Source of the DNA: Lentibacillus kapialis
GTDB lineage: Bacteria; Bacillota; Bacilli; Bacillales; Amphibacillaceae
Assembly: GCF_014646635.1 (NCBI RefSeq)
Contig: NZ_BMNQ01000022.1
Location: forward strand, 1-46,894
Direction: 5' to 3'
Length of the DNA: 46,894 nt
The stretch's first letter is position 1, and each line of letters opens with the position of its first letter. Positions 7,406 through 16,136 of this stretch are shown here, piece by piece. The notes beneath the pieces are model-generated. The model was not told the DNA's origin and did no database searches. It saw nothing but the letters and a program-made list of their open reading frames with translations. The translations under genes and the position numbers were made by a program.

Positions 7406-8383
7406 ATGAAAGCTGCAGCTAAGGCCCATACCAACATTGCTCTTATTAAATATTGGGGAAAACGTGATGAACCCCTGATTCTGCCAATGAATAGCAGTTT
7501 GTCGCTGACATTGGATGGATTCTATACTGCAACATCTGTCGATTTCCGGAACGATTTAAGCACAGACCATTTTTATTTAAACGAACAATTTGTTACAGGA
7601 GCGGAAAAAAATCGTGTCACAGCATTTCTTGACCGCATACGGGCTGCAGCGGGAAAACCGGATGCTTTTGCTGAAATTCATTCTACCAACCATGTCCCGA
7701 CCGCTGCTGGGTTTGCATCATCCGCATCCGGGTTTGCTGCTTTAGCTGCAGCGGCGGCAAAAGCTATTGGTTTATCTGCTGATGAACAGCAGCTTTCTAT
7801 TTTGACGAGACAAGGCTCCGGGTCGGCGTGCAGATCGGTATATGGCGGGTTTGTTGAATGGGAAAAAGGGACATTGTCTGATGGCTCGGATTCGTATGCT
7901 GTTCCGGTAGCATCTGCGAATTATTGGGATATCAGGGTTGCTGCTGTTATTTTATCATCTGCTGAGAAAAAAATATTGAGCCGGGAAGGCATGAGGCGTA
8001 CAGTGGATACATCTGCTTATTACCCGGCTTGGGTAGACAGCATTCCTAACGATCTTGCTGCCATAAAAGAAGGTATCGCGGCGAAGGATATTGAAAAAGT
8101 GGGCGAGATTGCTGAAGCCAACTGTCTCCGGATGCATGCGACCACATTGGCTGCAAATCCTCCTTTCAGTTACTGGCAGAGCACTACTGTTTCAATCATG
8201 CAAACTGTACAGGACTTGCGGGCGACTGGTGTCCCTGCATTTTTCACCATTGATGCCGGCCCGAATGTCAAGGTTCTCTATACGCCAGAACATGAGGAAA
8301 AAGTCCGGAATATGCTGCAAAATATAACCGGTGTCCATGATGTTAAAGTCAGTAAGCCGGGCGAAGGGGTATCCTACATTTAG
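7406..8383 (+). CDS. mvaD: Diphosphomevalonate decarboxylase
   Basis: ATP-dependent decarboxylation of 5-diphosphomevalonate to isopentenyl diphosphate. The 325-residue GHMP-superfamily protein begins MKAAAKAHTNIALIKYWGKR, the hallmark N-terminus of the family. Further motifs are PMNSSLSLTL, the substrate loop PTAAGFASSASGFAALAAA, RQGSGSACRSVYGGF and FTIDAGPNVKVL; the last two contain the conserved Arg and catalytic Asp of the family. The frame is open upstream to 7274, but only ATG 7406, preceded by AAAGGGG, gives the family N-terminus. Its stop overlaps the ribosome-binding site of mvaK2. Confidence 0.95.
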   Translation: MKAAAKAHTNIALIKYWGKRDEPLILPMNSSLSLTLDGFYTATSVDFRNDLSTDHFYLNEQFVTGAEKNRVTAFLDRIRAAAGKPDAFAEIHSTNHVPTAAGFASSASGFAALAAAAAKAIGLSADEQQLSILTRQGSGSACRSVYGGFVEWEKGTLSDGSDSYAVPVASANYWDIRVAAVILSSAEKKILSREGMRRTVDTSAYYPAWVDSIPNDLAAIKEGIAAKDIEKVGEIAEANCLRMHATTLAANPPFSYWQSTTVSIMQTVQDLRATGVPAFFTIDAGPNVKVLYTPEHEEKVRNMLQNITGVHDVKVSKPGEGVSYI

Positions 8384-8394
8384 GAGGGCTGAAT

Positions 8395-9507
8395 ATGTTG
8401 CCTGATTCATCGCTAACGGTGAAAGTTCCCGGCAAATTAATGGTTGCGGGAGAGTTTGCCGTCCTTGAAAAACATCAAAAGTTAGTTGTCATGGCGGTCA
8501 ATCGTTTTGTTTATGCGACTCTAAAAGAAAGTAGCGAAAATCGCCTTACCCTCGAGACATTTGATTTGAATGAAATGGAATGGCAATATGAGGCAAATAC
8601 TGTCCATATTAAAACAAGTGATAGGCGCGTGCGGTTTGTTGAAGATGCGATGGCAGTGGTCTATACCTATTTAAAAGAACACAATGTCACGCCTGCTCCA
8701 TTCCATCTTTCGATCCGCAGCGAACTGGACGATGCATCAGGCACTAAGTATGGGCTGGGTTCGAGTGCGGCAGTTGTAACGTCCGTGGCAGCTGCTATAT
8801 TATCAAAGTTTTTACCTGAAACACCGTCAGAAAAACTGATTTTCAAGCTTGCAGCCATTGCGCATGTTAAAACTCAAGGGAGCGGCTCCGGTGCTGATGT
8901 TGCCGCTTCGTCATACGGTGGTTTTTTGCAGTATGCCTCTTTCCAAGCTGACTGGCTTTTGGAGACTTATTATGAAACAGACAGCATTACCGGGCTTGTG
9001 AATAAGGACTGGCCCTATTTTCATGTACAACCAATCAAGCTTCCCAATGATTTGTACATGTGTATCGGGTGGACGGGCACACCTGCATCCACTCATGATT
9101 TGGTTCAAGGAATATCCAGTCTTAAGACAACTGATCACGTCTTATACGAGCAGTTTTTGGCTGATAGTGAAAAGGCAGTCAATACTTTTTTAGATGGGAT
9201 CAACAGAGAAGACTCTTCCTCTGTATTAGACGGAACAAAGCAGAATAGAGCGGCATTGGCAGCTGTCGGCAGACATGCCAATATAGAGGTCGAAACACCG
9301 TTATTGAAAGTATTATGTGATTTGGCGGAAACGTATGGCGGAGCCGGTAAACCTTCAGGAGCAGGCGGTGGTGATTGCGGGATTGCCTTTATGCCATCCC
9401 GTCTAAAAGCTGAACAGCTTGCTGCATCTTGGAAACGAGCAGGAATTAAATCGTTGGATATTATGAACTCCGAGCTTGGAGCGGGCGTAATAGAAAAGCA
9501 AGATTGA
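8395..9507 (+). CDS. mvaK2: Phosphomevalonate kinase
   Basis: Phosphorylates 5-phosphomevalonate to the diphosphate, between the steps of its two upstream neighbours. A 370-residue GHMP kinase with KVPGKLMVAGEFAVLE at the start, the ATP loop GTKYGLGSSAAVVTSVAAA, QGSGSGADVAASSYGGF and the C-terminal glycine loop GAGKPSGAGGGDCGIAF. The order mvk-mvaD-mvaK2 is the same as in staphylococci and streptococci. The start is ATG 8395 with TAGGAGGG directly upstream. A weak terminator-like hairpin follows the stop. Confidence 0.95.
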   Translation: MLPDSSLTVKVPGKLMVAGEFAVLEKHQKLVVMAVNRFVYATLKESSENRLTLETFDLNEMEWQYEANTVHIKTSDRRVRFVEDAMAVVYTYLKEHNVTPAPFHLSIRSELDDASGTKYGLGSSAAVVTSVAAAILSKFLPETPSEKLIFKLAAIAHVKTQGSGSGADVAASSYGGFLQYASFQADWLLETYYETDSITGLVNKDWPYFHVQPIKLPNDLYMCIGWTGTPASTHDLVQGISSLKTTDHVLYEQFLADSEKAVNTFLDGINREDSSSVLDGTKQNRAALAAVGRHANIEVETPLLKVLCDLAETYGGAGKPSGAGGGDCGIAFMPSRLKAEQLAASWKRAGIKSLDIMNSELGAGVIEKQD

Positions 9508-9508
9508 T

Positions 9509-9532
9509 GAATGCATATATATACATTTTTTT
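9509..9532 (+). terminator. Possible weak terminator of the mevalonate operon
   Basis: An AT-rich imperfect hairpin (AATGCATAT with ATATACATT, one mismatch) is followed by TTTTTT immediately after the mvaK2 stop. The stem is weak, so read-through into the arginase gene is possible. Confidence 0.4.
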
Positions 9533-9590
9533 GTCAGGTTGAGTCATTGCTCACTTTTTGTCTAAAATGGTAAGCAGAGGAGGTTCAGCT

Positions 9591-10493
9591 ATGCAAAAAA
9601 ATGTATCGATTATCGGCGTACCAATGGATCTTGGACAAAGCCGTCGCGGTGTGGACATGGGCCCAAGCGCTATTCGCTACGCTGGTGTCACCGAAAGATT
9701 GGAAAACCTTAAATATAATATCATTGATTTAGGTGATGTGCCGGTTTCACGCCCGGATAGTAAAGATACCATACAGGAAGGCAATCTGCGTAACCTGCAG
9801 CAAGTATCGGAAAGTAACCAGACACTTGCGGGCATGGTTGATGGGGAAATCAGCCAAAATCGTTTCCCGTTGGTGCTGGGCGGTGATCATAGTATTGCGA
9901 TCGGTACCCTGGCAGGCATAGCCAAACATTATGACAATCTCGGAGTCATCTGGTATGATGCCCACGGTGATTTGAATTCGGGCGATACATCGCCCTCGGG
10001 CAATATACACGGGATGCCTCTTGCAGCAAGTCTTGGCATCGGCCATGAAAAACTCACCAATATTTTGGGTTATGCGCCCAAAATAAAACCTGAAAATATT
10101 GTCATTGTCGGGGCGCGTTCACTTGATCCGGAAGAAAAAGACCTTATACAAGAAAAAGGAATGACCGTTTATTCTATGCACGAAATTGATCGTTTGGGCA
10201 TGTCCCGGATAATGACAGAAACAATTGATGACTTAAAAGCCCGAACAGATGGGGTTCATTTGAGTCTTGATCTCGATGGGTTGGATCCGGAAGAAGCCCC
10301 CGGTGTTGGCACACCTGTTATTGGCGGTTTATCCTACCGCGAGAGCCATCTGGCCATGGAAATGCTGTCAGAAGCTGATATACTTACATCCGCGGAATTT
10401 GTAGAGGTGAATCCGATTCTTGATGATAAAAATAAAACCGCAACAATGGCTGTTGGACTGGTCGGTTCCCTTTTCGGCGAAAAACTGAAGTGA
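9591..10493 (+). CDS. rocF: Arginase
   Basis: Hydrolyses L-arginine to L-ornithine and urea using a binuclear Mn cluster. The 300-residue length and metal motifs are standard for Bacillaceae arginases: [10 protein letters not shown] (His ligand), WYDAHGDLN (DAHGD) and SLDLDGLDP (DxDxxDP). GNIHGMPLA, the substrate-binding loop, is also present. The start ATG 9591 is preceded by GAGGAGG. An upstream in-frame ATG at 9558 lacks a ribosome-binding site. The gene lies upstream of sigW, as in many Bacilli, and ends in a clear terminator. Confidence 0.94.
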   Translation: MQKNVSIIGVPMDLGQSRRGVDMGPSAIRYAGVTERLENLKYNIIDLGDVPVSRPDSKDTIQEGNLRNLQQVSESNQTLAGMVDGEISQNRFPLVLGGDHSIAIGTLAGIAKHYDNLGVIWYDAHGDLNSGDTSPSGNIHGMPLAASLGIGHEKLTNILGYAPKIKPENIVIVGARSLDPEEKDLIQEKGMTVYSMHEIDRLGMSRIMTETIDDLKARTDGVHLSLDLDGLDPEEAPGVGTPVIGGLSYRESHLAMEMLSEADILTSAEFVEVNPILDDKNKTATMAVGLVGSLFGEKLK

Positions 10494-10503
10494 TTTAAGG
10501 CTT

Positions 10504-10534
10504 AAAAAGGCATCCACGCCGGATGCCCTTTTCT
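10504..10534 (+). terminator. Intrinsic terminator of the arginase gene
   Basis: AAAAAGGCATCC pairs with GGATGCCCTTTT around ACGCC, about 10 nt after the stop codon. A fragment of the TAACGTCAGAAAG repeat begins 3 nt later. Confidence 0.85.
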
Positions 10535-10536
10535 AA

Positions 10537-10553
10537 TAACGTCAGAAAGTATA
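10537..10553 (+). repeat. Fragment of the TAACGTCAGAAAG repeat
   Basis: The first 17 nt of the repeat arm (TAACGTCAGAAAGTATA) are present, after which the sequence is unrelated. It again sits directly after a terminator in the orientation of the upstream gene. Confidence 0.75.
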
Positions 10554-10605
10554 GAGCCAAATTTATCGTGTTCAAATTTCGTTATTTTATTTCGATTTTA
10601 ATGCA

Positions 10606-10746
10606 TTATGATGCATTTTGGTATCGATTCAGCAAATTATCCAATTGTCTGCCGGATTCTATGGCAGCCAGGGATGTCAAGCTGAGTACAAGTATTTCTT
10701 GTCGGCATTCTTCGATTTTCTCTAACAATATTGAATAATCATCCAC
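10606..10746 (-). CDS. Spo0E-like aspartyl-phosphate phosphatase, 46 aa
   Basis: A short minus-strand frame starting at GTG 10746 with GTGGGGGCG upstream. The 46-residue product is a two-helix hairpin of the Spo0E type. The first helix is SILLEKIEECRQEI, and the second contains ESGRQLDNLLNRY, which matches the family signature S-x-x-x-[LV]-D-x-L-[IL]-x-x-[YF]. Spo0E proteins dephosphorylate Spo0A~P and delay sporulation, so the gene supports a spore-forming host. It is divergent from sigW and convergent with arginase. The assignment rests on the signature and length. The GTG start is the least certain part. Confidence 0.8.
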   Translation of the reverse strand: MDDYSILLEKIEECRQEILVLSLTSLAAIESGRQLDNLLNRYQNAS

Positions 10747-10826
10747 AAAAGCGCCCCCACTTTAGTATAATGATTAGTATACTATTACCCCTAAATATAA
10801 GACGATAAACCAATTTTATATGTTTT

Positions 10827-10853
10827 TGAAACCTTTAATGGTATTAATCCGTA
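10827..10853 (+). promoter_or_regulatory. SigW-type promoter upstream of sigW (autoregulation)
   Basis: TGAAAC at 10827-10832 and CGTA at 10850-10853, separated by 17 nt, match the SigW consensus TGAAAC-N16/17-CGTA. It lies 38 nt upstream of the sigW start, where sigW autoregulates in Bacillus subtilis. The same elements with the same spacing recur at 35939. Confidence 0.85.
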
Positions 10854-10890
10854 TGGTTAATGCCGCATGCTATAAGCGGAGGTACAGAAG

Positions 10891-11454
10891 ATGGATATAC
10901 TAATCGAAGAAAAGATAAAACAGGTCAAACAAGGGAATCAATCCGCTTTTGAAGATATCGTTTTCTTCTATCAAAATAAAATTTATCAACACTGTTACCG
11001 GATGCTAGGAAATAAGCATGAAGCAGAGGATATTGGACAGGAAACGTTTATTCGCGCCTATGTCAACATCCACTCATTTGACGATAAACGTAAATTTTCG
11101 ACGTGGTTATACCGGATTGCGACCAATTTGACAATTGATCGGATCCGAAAACGAAAGCCGGATTACTTTCTTGACGCTGACATCAAAGGAACAGATGGAT
11201 TGGATATGTACTCACAGCTTGCGACTGATAGCCGGCTGCCTGAGGAGGAAGTAGAGGGAATGGAACTGCAACGTTACATTAATCAGGAGATTTACGCTCT
11301 GCCTCCAAAGTATCGCAGCGTTATTATTCTAAGATATTTAGAGGAGTTTTCACTGCAGGAAATCAGTGACATATTGAATATCCCGCTTGGTACGGTGAAA
11401 ACCAGAATCCATCGCGGTCGCGAAGCCTTACGGAAAAAGCTTCGTCATGTGTAA
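10891..11454 (+). CDS. sigW: RNA polymerase ECF sigma factor SigW
   Basis: A 187-residue extracytoplasmic-function sigma factor, the same length as Bacillus SigW, which activates genes against cell-envelope and membrane stress. Region 2 is GNKHEAEDIGQETFIRAYVNI with FSTWLYRIATNLTIDRIRKRK. Region 4 is the helix-turn-helix LQEISDILNIPLGTVKTRIHR. The start ATG 10891 follows GCGGAGG. It is cotranscribed with its anti-sigma gene 14 nt downstream and preceded by its own consensus promoter. The position in front of cdaA-cdaR-glmM is conserved in Bacilli and supports the SigW name over other ECF factors. Confidence 0.95.
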   Translation: MDILIEEKIKQVKQGNQSAFEDIVFFYQNKIYQHCYRMLGNKHEAEDIGQETFIRAYVNIHSFDDKRKFSTWLYRIATNLTIDRIRKRKPDYFLDADIKGTDGLDMYSQLATDSRLPEEEVEGMELQRYINQEIYALPPKYRSVIILRYLEEFSLQEISDILNIPLGTVKTRIHRGREALRKKLRHV

Positions 11455-11468
11455 AGGAGTGTGATCGC

Positions 11469-12125
11469 ATGAATTGCAGTAATGAAGCAGTGGGACTGAT
11501 GCATAAATATTTAGATAATGATATGACTAGGGATGAGGAGAACAGACTGCGCGAGCATCTGGAGAATTGTGAAGCGTGTCAGAAGCATTTCCATGAACTG
11601 GAGCGTACGATCAAACTCGTTCACAATACTGAGCAAATCAAAGCACCTGTGGATTTTAAAGATAACGTGATGCAACGATTGCCGGCTGAAAAGAAACGTT
11701 TTAAGTATTTGCGCTGGTTTAAAGCGCATCCTGTTTTAACCGCGGCAGCAATCTTCTTTGTCTTTATGTTCGGCGGGATGTTTTCAACCTGGAATCAGGA
11801 TAATGAATTGGTTGTTTCCAAACAGGAGAATCTTGAAATACACGGTGATACCGTTATCGTTCCGGAAGGTGTCACTGTAAAGGGAGATCTGATAGTCAAA
11901 AACGGCGATTTACGGATAGATGGAACGGTTGATGGCGATGTCAGGCTAATCAATGGTGAACTGATTGACGGTGATACGATTGAAGGTTCGGGACTAATGG
12001 CCTCCGCCGGCGAGGTGAACGGGGAACTGCAGCAGGTGGACCAGATGTTTGAATGGCTTTGGTTCAGTCTGAAGGACCTGGTGAAAAACATCTTTTCATT
12101 CGGGTACATCCAGCTGACCGGATAA
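11469..12125 (+). CDS. rsiW: Anti-sigma-W factor RsiW
   Basis: A 218-residue membrane anti-sigma factor that holds SigW inactive until regulated proteolysis. The cytoplasmic N-terminus carries the zinc-binding anti-sigma motif H-x3-C-x2-C (His30, Cys34, Cys37 in HLENCEAC). A single transmembrane helix follows at about 88-106 (VLTAAAIFFVFMFGGMF). The external part has repeated short beta motifs (VIVPEGVTVKGDLIVKNGDL, then LRIDGTVDGDVRL) like those in Bacillus RsiW. The start ATG 11469 follows AAAGGAGTGTG. A terminator follows. Confidence 0.94.
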   Translation: MNCSNEAVGLMHKYLDNDMTRDEENRLREHLENCEACQKHFHELERTIKLVHNTEQIKAPVDFKDNVMQRLPAEKKRFKYLRWFKAHPVLTAAAIFFVFMFGGMFSTWNQDNELVVSKQENLEIHGDTVIVPEGVTVKGDLIVKNGDLRIDGTVDGDVRLINGELIDGDTIEGSGLMASAGEVNGELQQVDQMFEWLWFSLKDLVKNIFSFGYIQLTG

Positions 12126-12152
12126 AGGTATTGTTATCAATATAAACGCATC

Positions 12153-12184
12153 AAATAAACCCCGGGGAACAACCGGGTTTATTT
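12153..12184 (+). terminator. Intrinsic terminator of sigW-rsiW
   Basis: AAATAAACCCCGG pairs with CCGGGTTTATTT around GGAACAA, 28 nt after the rsiW stop. Confidence 0.8.
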
Positions 12185-12191
12185 ATGTTTA

Positions 12192-12350
12192 AGTGCGTGT
12201 TCAAAAAGGAGGATAAAAAGGACCAAGAAGTTCGAGGCGGCGCAGTTTCGAGCAGCGGAATGTATGCCTTTAGATACATGAGCAGCGGAGAAACAAGCCA
12301 ACGAAGAAATTCAAAGTGTCATGTTTACCGGACTTTTTGAACAACCTCTT
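12192..12350 (+). repeat. MITE-like repeat, short form (159 bp)
   Basis: It is nearly identical to 21077-21295 except for a 60-nt internal segment that is absent here. The termini carry a 10-bp inverted repeat, GTTCAAAAAG and CTTTTTGAAC. It begins AGTGCGTGTTC and ends ACAACCTCTT. No protein of note is encoded. It has the architecture of a non-autonomous mobile element or a structured RNA repeat. It lies between the rsiW terminator and the cdaA promoter. Confidence 0.88.
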
Positions 12351-12413
12351 TAAGTGTTTATTTCTAGATATTTTTCTATAAAGGGCTCGTTATACTAAAT
12401 TTTAACGATATAA

Positions 12414-12442
12414 TTAAAGGCGGACATGAATTATGATATAAT
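12414..12442 (+). promoter_or_regulatory. Probable SigA promoter of cdaA
   Basis: A perfect -10 TATAAT lies at 12437-12442, with a weak -35 TTAAAG at 12414-12419 and a 17-nt spacer, 57 nt upstream of the cdaA start. It would give c-di-AMP synthesis a supply independent of SigW. Confidence 0.45.
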
Positions 12443-12498
12443 GAGAAACGTTACGATGTAAGTTAGTAAGAGTACATATGCGAAAAGGAAGTGTGAAC

Positions 12499-13320
12499 AT
12501 GCTTGATGGGGGATTTGACCTTTTGGAATTGTTAAGAATCGGCGTGGATATAGCTCTCGTCTGGTATGTTTTATACAAAATCATTATGCTGATAAGGGGC
12601 ACGAAAGCCATTCAGCTGTTAAAAGGTATTGTGGTTGTCCTGATTGTTTGGGGCATCAGCATTGCATTTGAACTCCATACGATTCAATACCTGACGAACC
12701 AAGTCTTAAAGTGGGGGTTTGTTGTCATTATTATCCTGTTCCAGCCTGAACTGAGAAGGGCGTTGGAGCAGATCGGACGGGGAAGCCTTTTCTCCAGAAG
12801 CTCAAAATCCGAAGAGGAAATACTGGAACATAGAATCGAAGCAATCGTCAAGTCCTGTCAGTATATGGCTAAACGCCGCATTGGTGCATTAATCACTATT
12901 GAGCGTGAAACAGGAATGGGTGATTATGCCGAGACAGGAACGCTTATTAATGGAAAACTGACCCATCAATTGCTGACCAATATTTTCACACCGAATACAC
13001 CGCTTCATGATGGTGCTGTTATCATAAAGGAAGAAGAAATATTTGCAGCAGCCTGTTATCTCCCTTTATCTGAAAGCCCGTTTATTTCGAAGGAACTTGG
13101 CACACGGCATCGGGCAGCAATGGGAATAAGTGAAGTCACAGATGCGATAACTATTGTGGTATCTGAGGAAACCGGAAGCATCTCGGTCACGAAGAACGGT
13201 GAATTAAAACGGGATTTCGATCAGGAGGGACTGCGCAGCTATCTGCGTGAAAACTTATCTTTGCCCGTGAGAGCCTCTGAATCCAAGTCACGAAGTCAGA
13301 GGGGGAAAGACAATGGATAA
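12499..13320 (+). CDS. cdaA: Diadenylate cyclase CdaA
   Basis: Makes cyclic di-AMP from two ATP. The 273 residues equal the length of Bacillus CdaA. Three N-terminal transmembrane helices (about 5-80) are followed by the DAC domain. Its signature motifs are present: TPLHDGAVII (DGA) and GTRHRAAMG (RHR). ATG 12499 is preceded by AAAAGGAA, while the in-frame ATG at 12478 has no ribosome-binding site. It overlaps cdaR by 8 nt and precedes glmM, the conserved cdaA-cdaR-glmM module in which CdaR and GlmM bind and modulate CdaA. Confidence 0.96.
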   Translation: MLDGGFDLLELLRIGVDIALVWYVLYKIIMLIRGTKAIQLLKGIVVVLIVWGISIAFELHTIQYLTNQVLKWGFVVIIILFQPELRRALEQIGRGSLFSRSSKSEEEILEHRIEAIVKSCQYMAKRRIGALITIERETGMGDYAETGTLINGKLTHQLLTNIFTPNTPLHDGAVIIKEEEIFAAACYLPLSESPFISKELGTRHRAAMGISEVTDAITIVVSEETGSISVTKNGELKRDFDQEGLRSYLRENLSLPVRASESKSRSQRGKDNG

Positions 13321-14542
13321 CTGGTTTAAAAGCCGATGGTTTGTTCGTGCTATTTCGTTAGCTTTTGCCATTGGGTTATATGTGTTTGTTCAGGTTGAAA
13401 TTGATCAATATCAGAATGATTCGCGACTGTTGCCAAATTCAGGTGATGATGCCCAAACGGTTGAGGATGTTCCTGTTAATATCCGCATCGATGAAGAAAA
13501 TTATGTTGTTAGTGGCGTTCCGGAAGCGGTAGCTGTCACACTTGAAGGAAGTACAGGAACATTGACGGCTACAGCTCAACAGGAGAACTTTGATATATAT
13601 GTTGATCTGGAAAATTTGGAACCGGGCACACATACTGTTGACCTGGAGTACACAGGAATTCCTGAAGAGCTGAAAGTTTACATCGAGCCAAAAACTATCG
13701 AGGTAACGATTGAAGAACGGGTATCAGAACAATTTAATGTTGCGGTTGATGTTATAAACATGGATCAACTTCCGAAAGGCTATCAAGTTGGTGACTCCCG
13801 GACAGAACCTGATCAAGTTACGATAACCAGCTCAAAAGAAGTCATTGAACAGATTGCAATTGTGAAAGTGTTTGTCGATGTATCAGAAACGGCAGAGTCC
13901 ATTGATAACAGAGAGGTGCCGGTTAATGTTTACGATGCCAGAGGAAACGAGTTGAATGTCCGGGTTGAACCTGAAAATGTTAATGCTTCAGTTGATATCA
14001 ACAATCCGAGTAAAAACGTTCCTGTGAATGTAGAAACAACGGGAGAACTTTCAAACGGATATTCACTTTCCTCCATTTCTCCAAATGCAGACGAGGTAAA
14101 AGTGTTTGGGCCAAACGAGGTGTTGCAGAATATCGAACAAGTTTCGACCGAAGCTGTTGAGCTGTCAGATTTAACAGAATCAGGTACGATTGATGTCGAG
14201 CTTGATTTGCCCAATGGTGCAAGCGTACCTGATTCAGAATCAGTTGAAGTACAGGTAGAACTGGAGCAGACAAGAACTTTTGAAGCAGTTCCAATTGATG
14301 TGGGATACCTTGGAGATGGACAAGACATTTCTTTTACAGAACCTGGGGATCAGAAAATGAATGTAACTGTGACAGGAAATCAGGCAGAAGTCAGCGGCCT
14401 GACCGCAGCCGATTTTAACGTTTCGATTGATGCAGAAGGACTTGAGGCAGGGGAGCACGAAGTCCCAGTAATAATTGAAGGTCCGGATGGTATCGAAATG
14501 AACGGGGAATTTGAACAAGCTGTCATAGATATTTCGTCCTAG
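13313..14542 (+). CDS. cdaR: CdaA regulatory protein CdaR (YbbR domains)
   Basis: A 409-residue protein with one N-terminal transmembrane helix (WFVRAISLAFAIGLYVFVQV) and an extracytoplasmic region of repeated YbbR domains (about four, starting near 50, 145, 225 and 315). The domains are seen in recurring patterns such as VPVNIRID, VPVNVYD, VPVNVETTG and VPIDVGYLG. CdaR contacts CdaA in the membrane and regulates c-di-AMP production. The protein is strongly acidic. The ATG lies inside the end of cdaA (8-nt overlap), implying translational coupling. Ends 54 nt before glmM. Confidence 0.93.
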   Translation: MDNWFKSRWFVRAISLAFAIGLYVFVQVEIDQYQNDSRLLPNSGDDAQTVEDVPVNIRIDEENYVVSGVPEAVAVTLEGSTGTLTATAQQENFDIYVDLENLEPGTHTVDLEYTGIPEELKVYIEPKTIEVTIEERVSEQFNVAVDVINMDQLPKGYQVGDSRTEPDQVTITSSKEVIEQIAIVKVFVDVSETAESIDNREVPVNVYDARGNELNVRVEPENVNASVDINNPSKNVPVNVETTGELSNGYSLSSISPNADEVKVFGPNEVLQNIEQVSTEAVELSDLTESGTIDVELDLPNGASVPDSESVEVQVELEQTRTFEAVPIDVGYLGDGQDISFTEPGDQKMNVTVTGNQAEVSGLTAADFNVSIDAEGLEAGEHEVPVIIEGPDGIEMNGEFEQAVIDISS

Positions 14543-14596
14543 ATGGAAATAACTTTTAGCAGCCGTTAAACGGATATCAAAGGAGAGTTTATCAAG

Positions 14597-15943
14597 ATGG
14601 GAAAATATTTTGGAACAGATGGTGTCAGAGGAATAGCTAACACAGAGTTGACATCAGAACTAGCCTATAAATTGGGTCGATTTGGCGGCTATGCATTAAC
14701 CCAAGGCACTGAAAAACCCAAAATTTTGGTGGGACGCGATACACGTGTCTCGGGAAACATGTTGGAAGGGGCTCTTGTCGCCGGGTTGCTTTCGATCGGT
14801 GCTGAGGTCATGCGGCTGGGTGTCATTTCAACGCCTGGTGTTGCCTATCTGACAAAAGCGACCAAGGCAGAAGCAGGTGTAATGATTTCTGCATCGCATA
14901 ATCCTGTCGAGGATAATGGTATTAAATTTTTTGGTCCAAATGGTTTTAAACTGTCGGATGCTGAAGAAAATGAAATTGAGAAACTGATGGACGATGAAGA
15001 TGACTTACCGCGTCCGATCGGACCGGATATTGGTGTGATGAACGACTATTTTGAAGGCGGCCAAAAATATCTTTCGTTCCTGAAAGATACGATTGATAAC
15101 GACTTCGAAAATATCAAAATTGCTCTGGACTGTGCACATGGTTCAACATCGAGCCTTGCAACGCATTTGTTTGCTGATTTGGAAGCGGATATTGTGTCAA
15201 TTGGTTCTTCGCCAGATGGTTTGAACATTAATGATGGCGTTGGATCAACACATCCGGAGACTTTACAGGAATTTGTTAAAGAAAAGGAAGCGGATCTGGG
15301 TCTAGCCTTTGACGGTGACGGCGATCGCCTGATAGCAGTCGATGAAAAAGGTAAAATTGTTGACGGGGATCAGATCATGTATATTTGCGGAAAACATATG
15401 AATCAAAAAGGTGTATTACGTCATAACACCGTTGTGTCAACGGTTATGAGTAATCTTGGATTCTATAAGGCGCTTGAGGAAAACGGTATGCGAAGTGATA
15501 AGACATCAGTCGGGGACCGTTATGTCATGGAAGAAATGCTCAAAGGTGGCTATAATCTTGGCGGTGAACAATCCGGCCATGTTATTTTCCTTGATTACAA
15601 TACAACGGGTGATGGTATGTTGACAGCACTGCAACTGGTAAATGTCGTAAAAGAAAGCGGTAAGCCGTTGTCCGAACTTGCTGAAGAAATGGAAGTATAT
15701 CCGCAAGTGTTGAAAAATGTCAAAGTAGTTGATAAACACACTGCTATCACGAACCCGAAAATTGAGGAAGCAATCGACCGTATGGAGAAGGAAATGGCCG
15801 GAGAAGGTCGTGTATTTGTACGGCCATCCGGAACCGAACCGCTTGTGCGGGTCATGGTGGAGTCACCAACAAAGGAAGAATGTGAAAAATACGCCGATCA
15901 GGTAGTAACAGTCATTGATGACTTGCTTGGCATGAGGGAATAA
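14597..15943 (+). CDS. glmM: Phosphoglucosamine mutase GlmM
   Basis: Interconverts glucosamine-6-phosphate and glucosamine-1-phosphate on the way to UDP-GlcNAc for peptidoglycan. The 448-residue alpha-D-phosphohexomutase has the phosphoserine loop [18 protein letters not shown] (near 98), the metal loop [13 protein letters not shown] (near 237), the sugar loop GGEQSGHVI and the phosphate-binding [14 protein letters not shown]. The start ATG 14597 follows AAAGGAGAG. It ends the cdaA-cdaR-glmM operon with a strong terminator. Confidence 0.97.
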   Translation: MGKYFGTDGVRGIANTELTSELAYKLGRFGGYALTQGTEKPKILVGRDTRVSGNMLEGALVAGLLSIGAEVMRLGVISTPGVAYLTKATKAEAGVMISASHNPVEDNGIKFFGPNGFKLSDAEENEIEKLMDDEDDLPRPIGPDIGVMNDYFEGGQKYLSFLKDTIDNDFENIKIALDCAHGSTSSLATHLFADLEADIVSIGSSPDGLNINDGVGSTHPETLQEFVKEKEADLGLAFDGDGDRLIAVDEKGKIVDGDQIMYICGKHMNQKGVLRHNTVVSTVMSNLGFYKALEENGMRSDKTSVGDRYVMEEMLKGGYNLGGEQSGHVIFLDYNTTGDGMLTALQLVNVVKESGKPLSELAEEMEVYPQVLKNVKVVDKHTAITNPKIEEAIDRMEKEMAGEGRVFVRPSGTEPLVRVMVESPTKEECEKYADQVVTVIDDLLGMRE

Positions 15944-15953
15944 GATATGCGAT

Positions 15954-15988
15954 AAAAGCTGCTCTCCGGTGAAGGGGAGCAGCTTTTT
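15954..15988 (+). terminator. Intrinsic terminator of cdaA-cdaR-glmM
   Basis: AAAAGCTGCTCTCC pairs with GGGGAGCAGCTTTTT around GGTGAA, directly after glmM. Confidence 0.9.
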
Positions 15989-16136
15989 GGTGGGTCATCG
16001 ACTTAGATTAGTCCGCATAATATCTTCTTTTGAACAAGCTTTTAACATTCATCCCTGTCTATTACGCATCATTTACGTTACAATTGTTTTGCAATTAAAA
16101 TAATTCCAACATATAAAATGAGGGGGAATACAAAGC

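Noticed and set aside
10523-10738. 71-codon plus-strand frame after arginase
   Set aside because: It starts inside the terminator and is antisense to the Spo0E-like gene, which has a real signature.
11795-12109. Long open frame on the minus strand within rsiW
   Set aside because: It is the antisense of rsiW, with serine/proline-rich nonsense composition and no ribosome-binding site.
13930-14328. 132-codon minus-strand frame inside cdaR
   Set aside because: It is antisense to the YbbR repeats. The Ser/Thr-rich composition arises from acidic codons read backwards, and there is no start signal.
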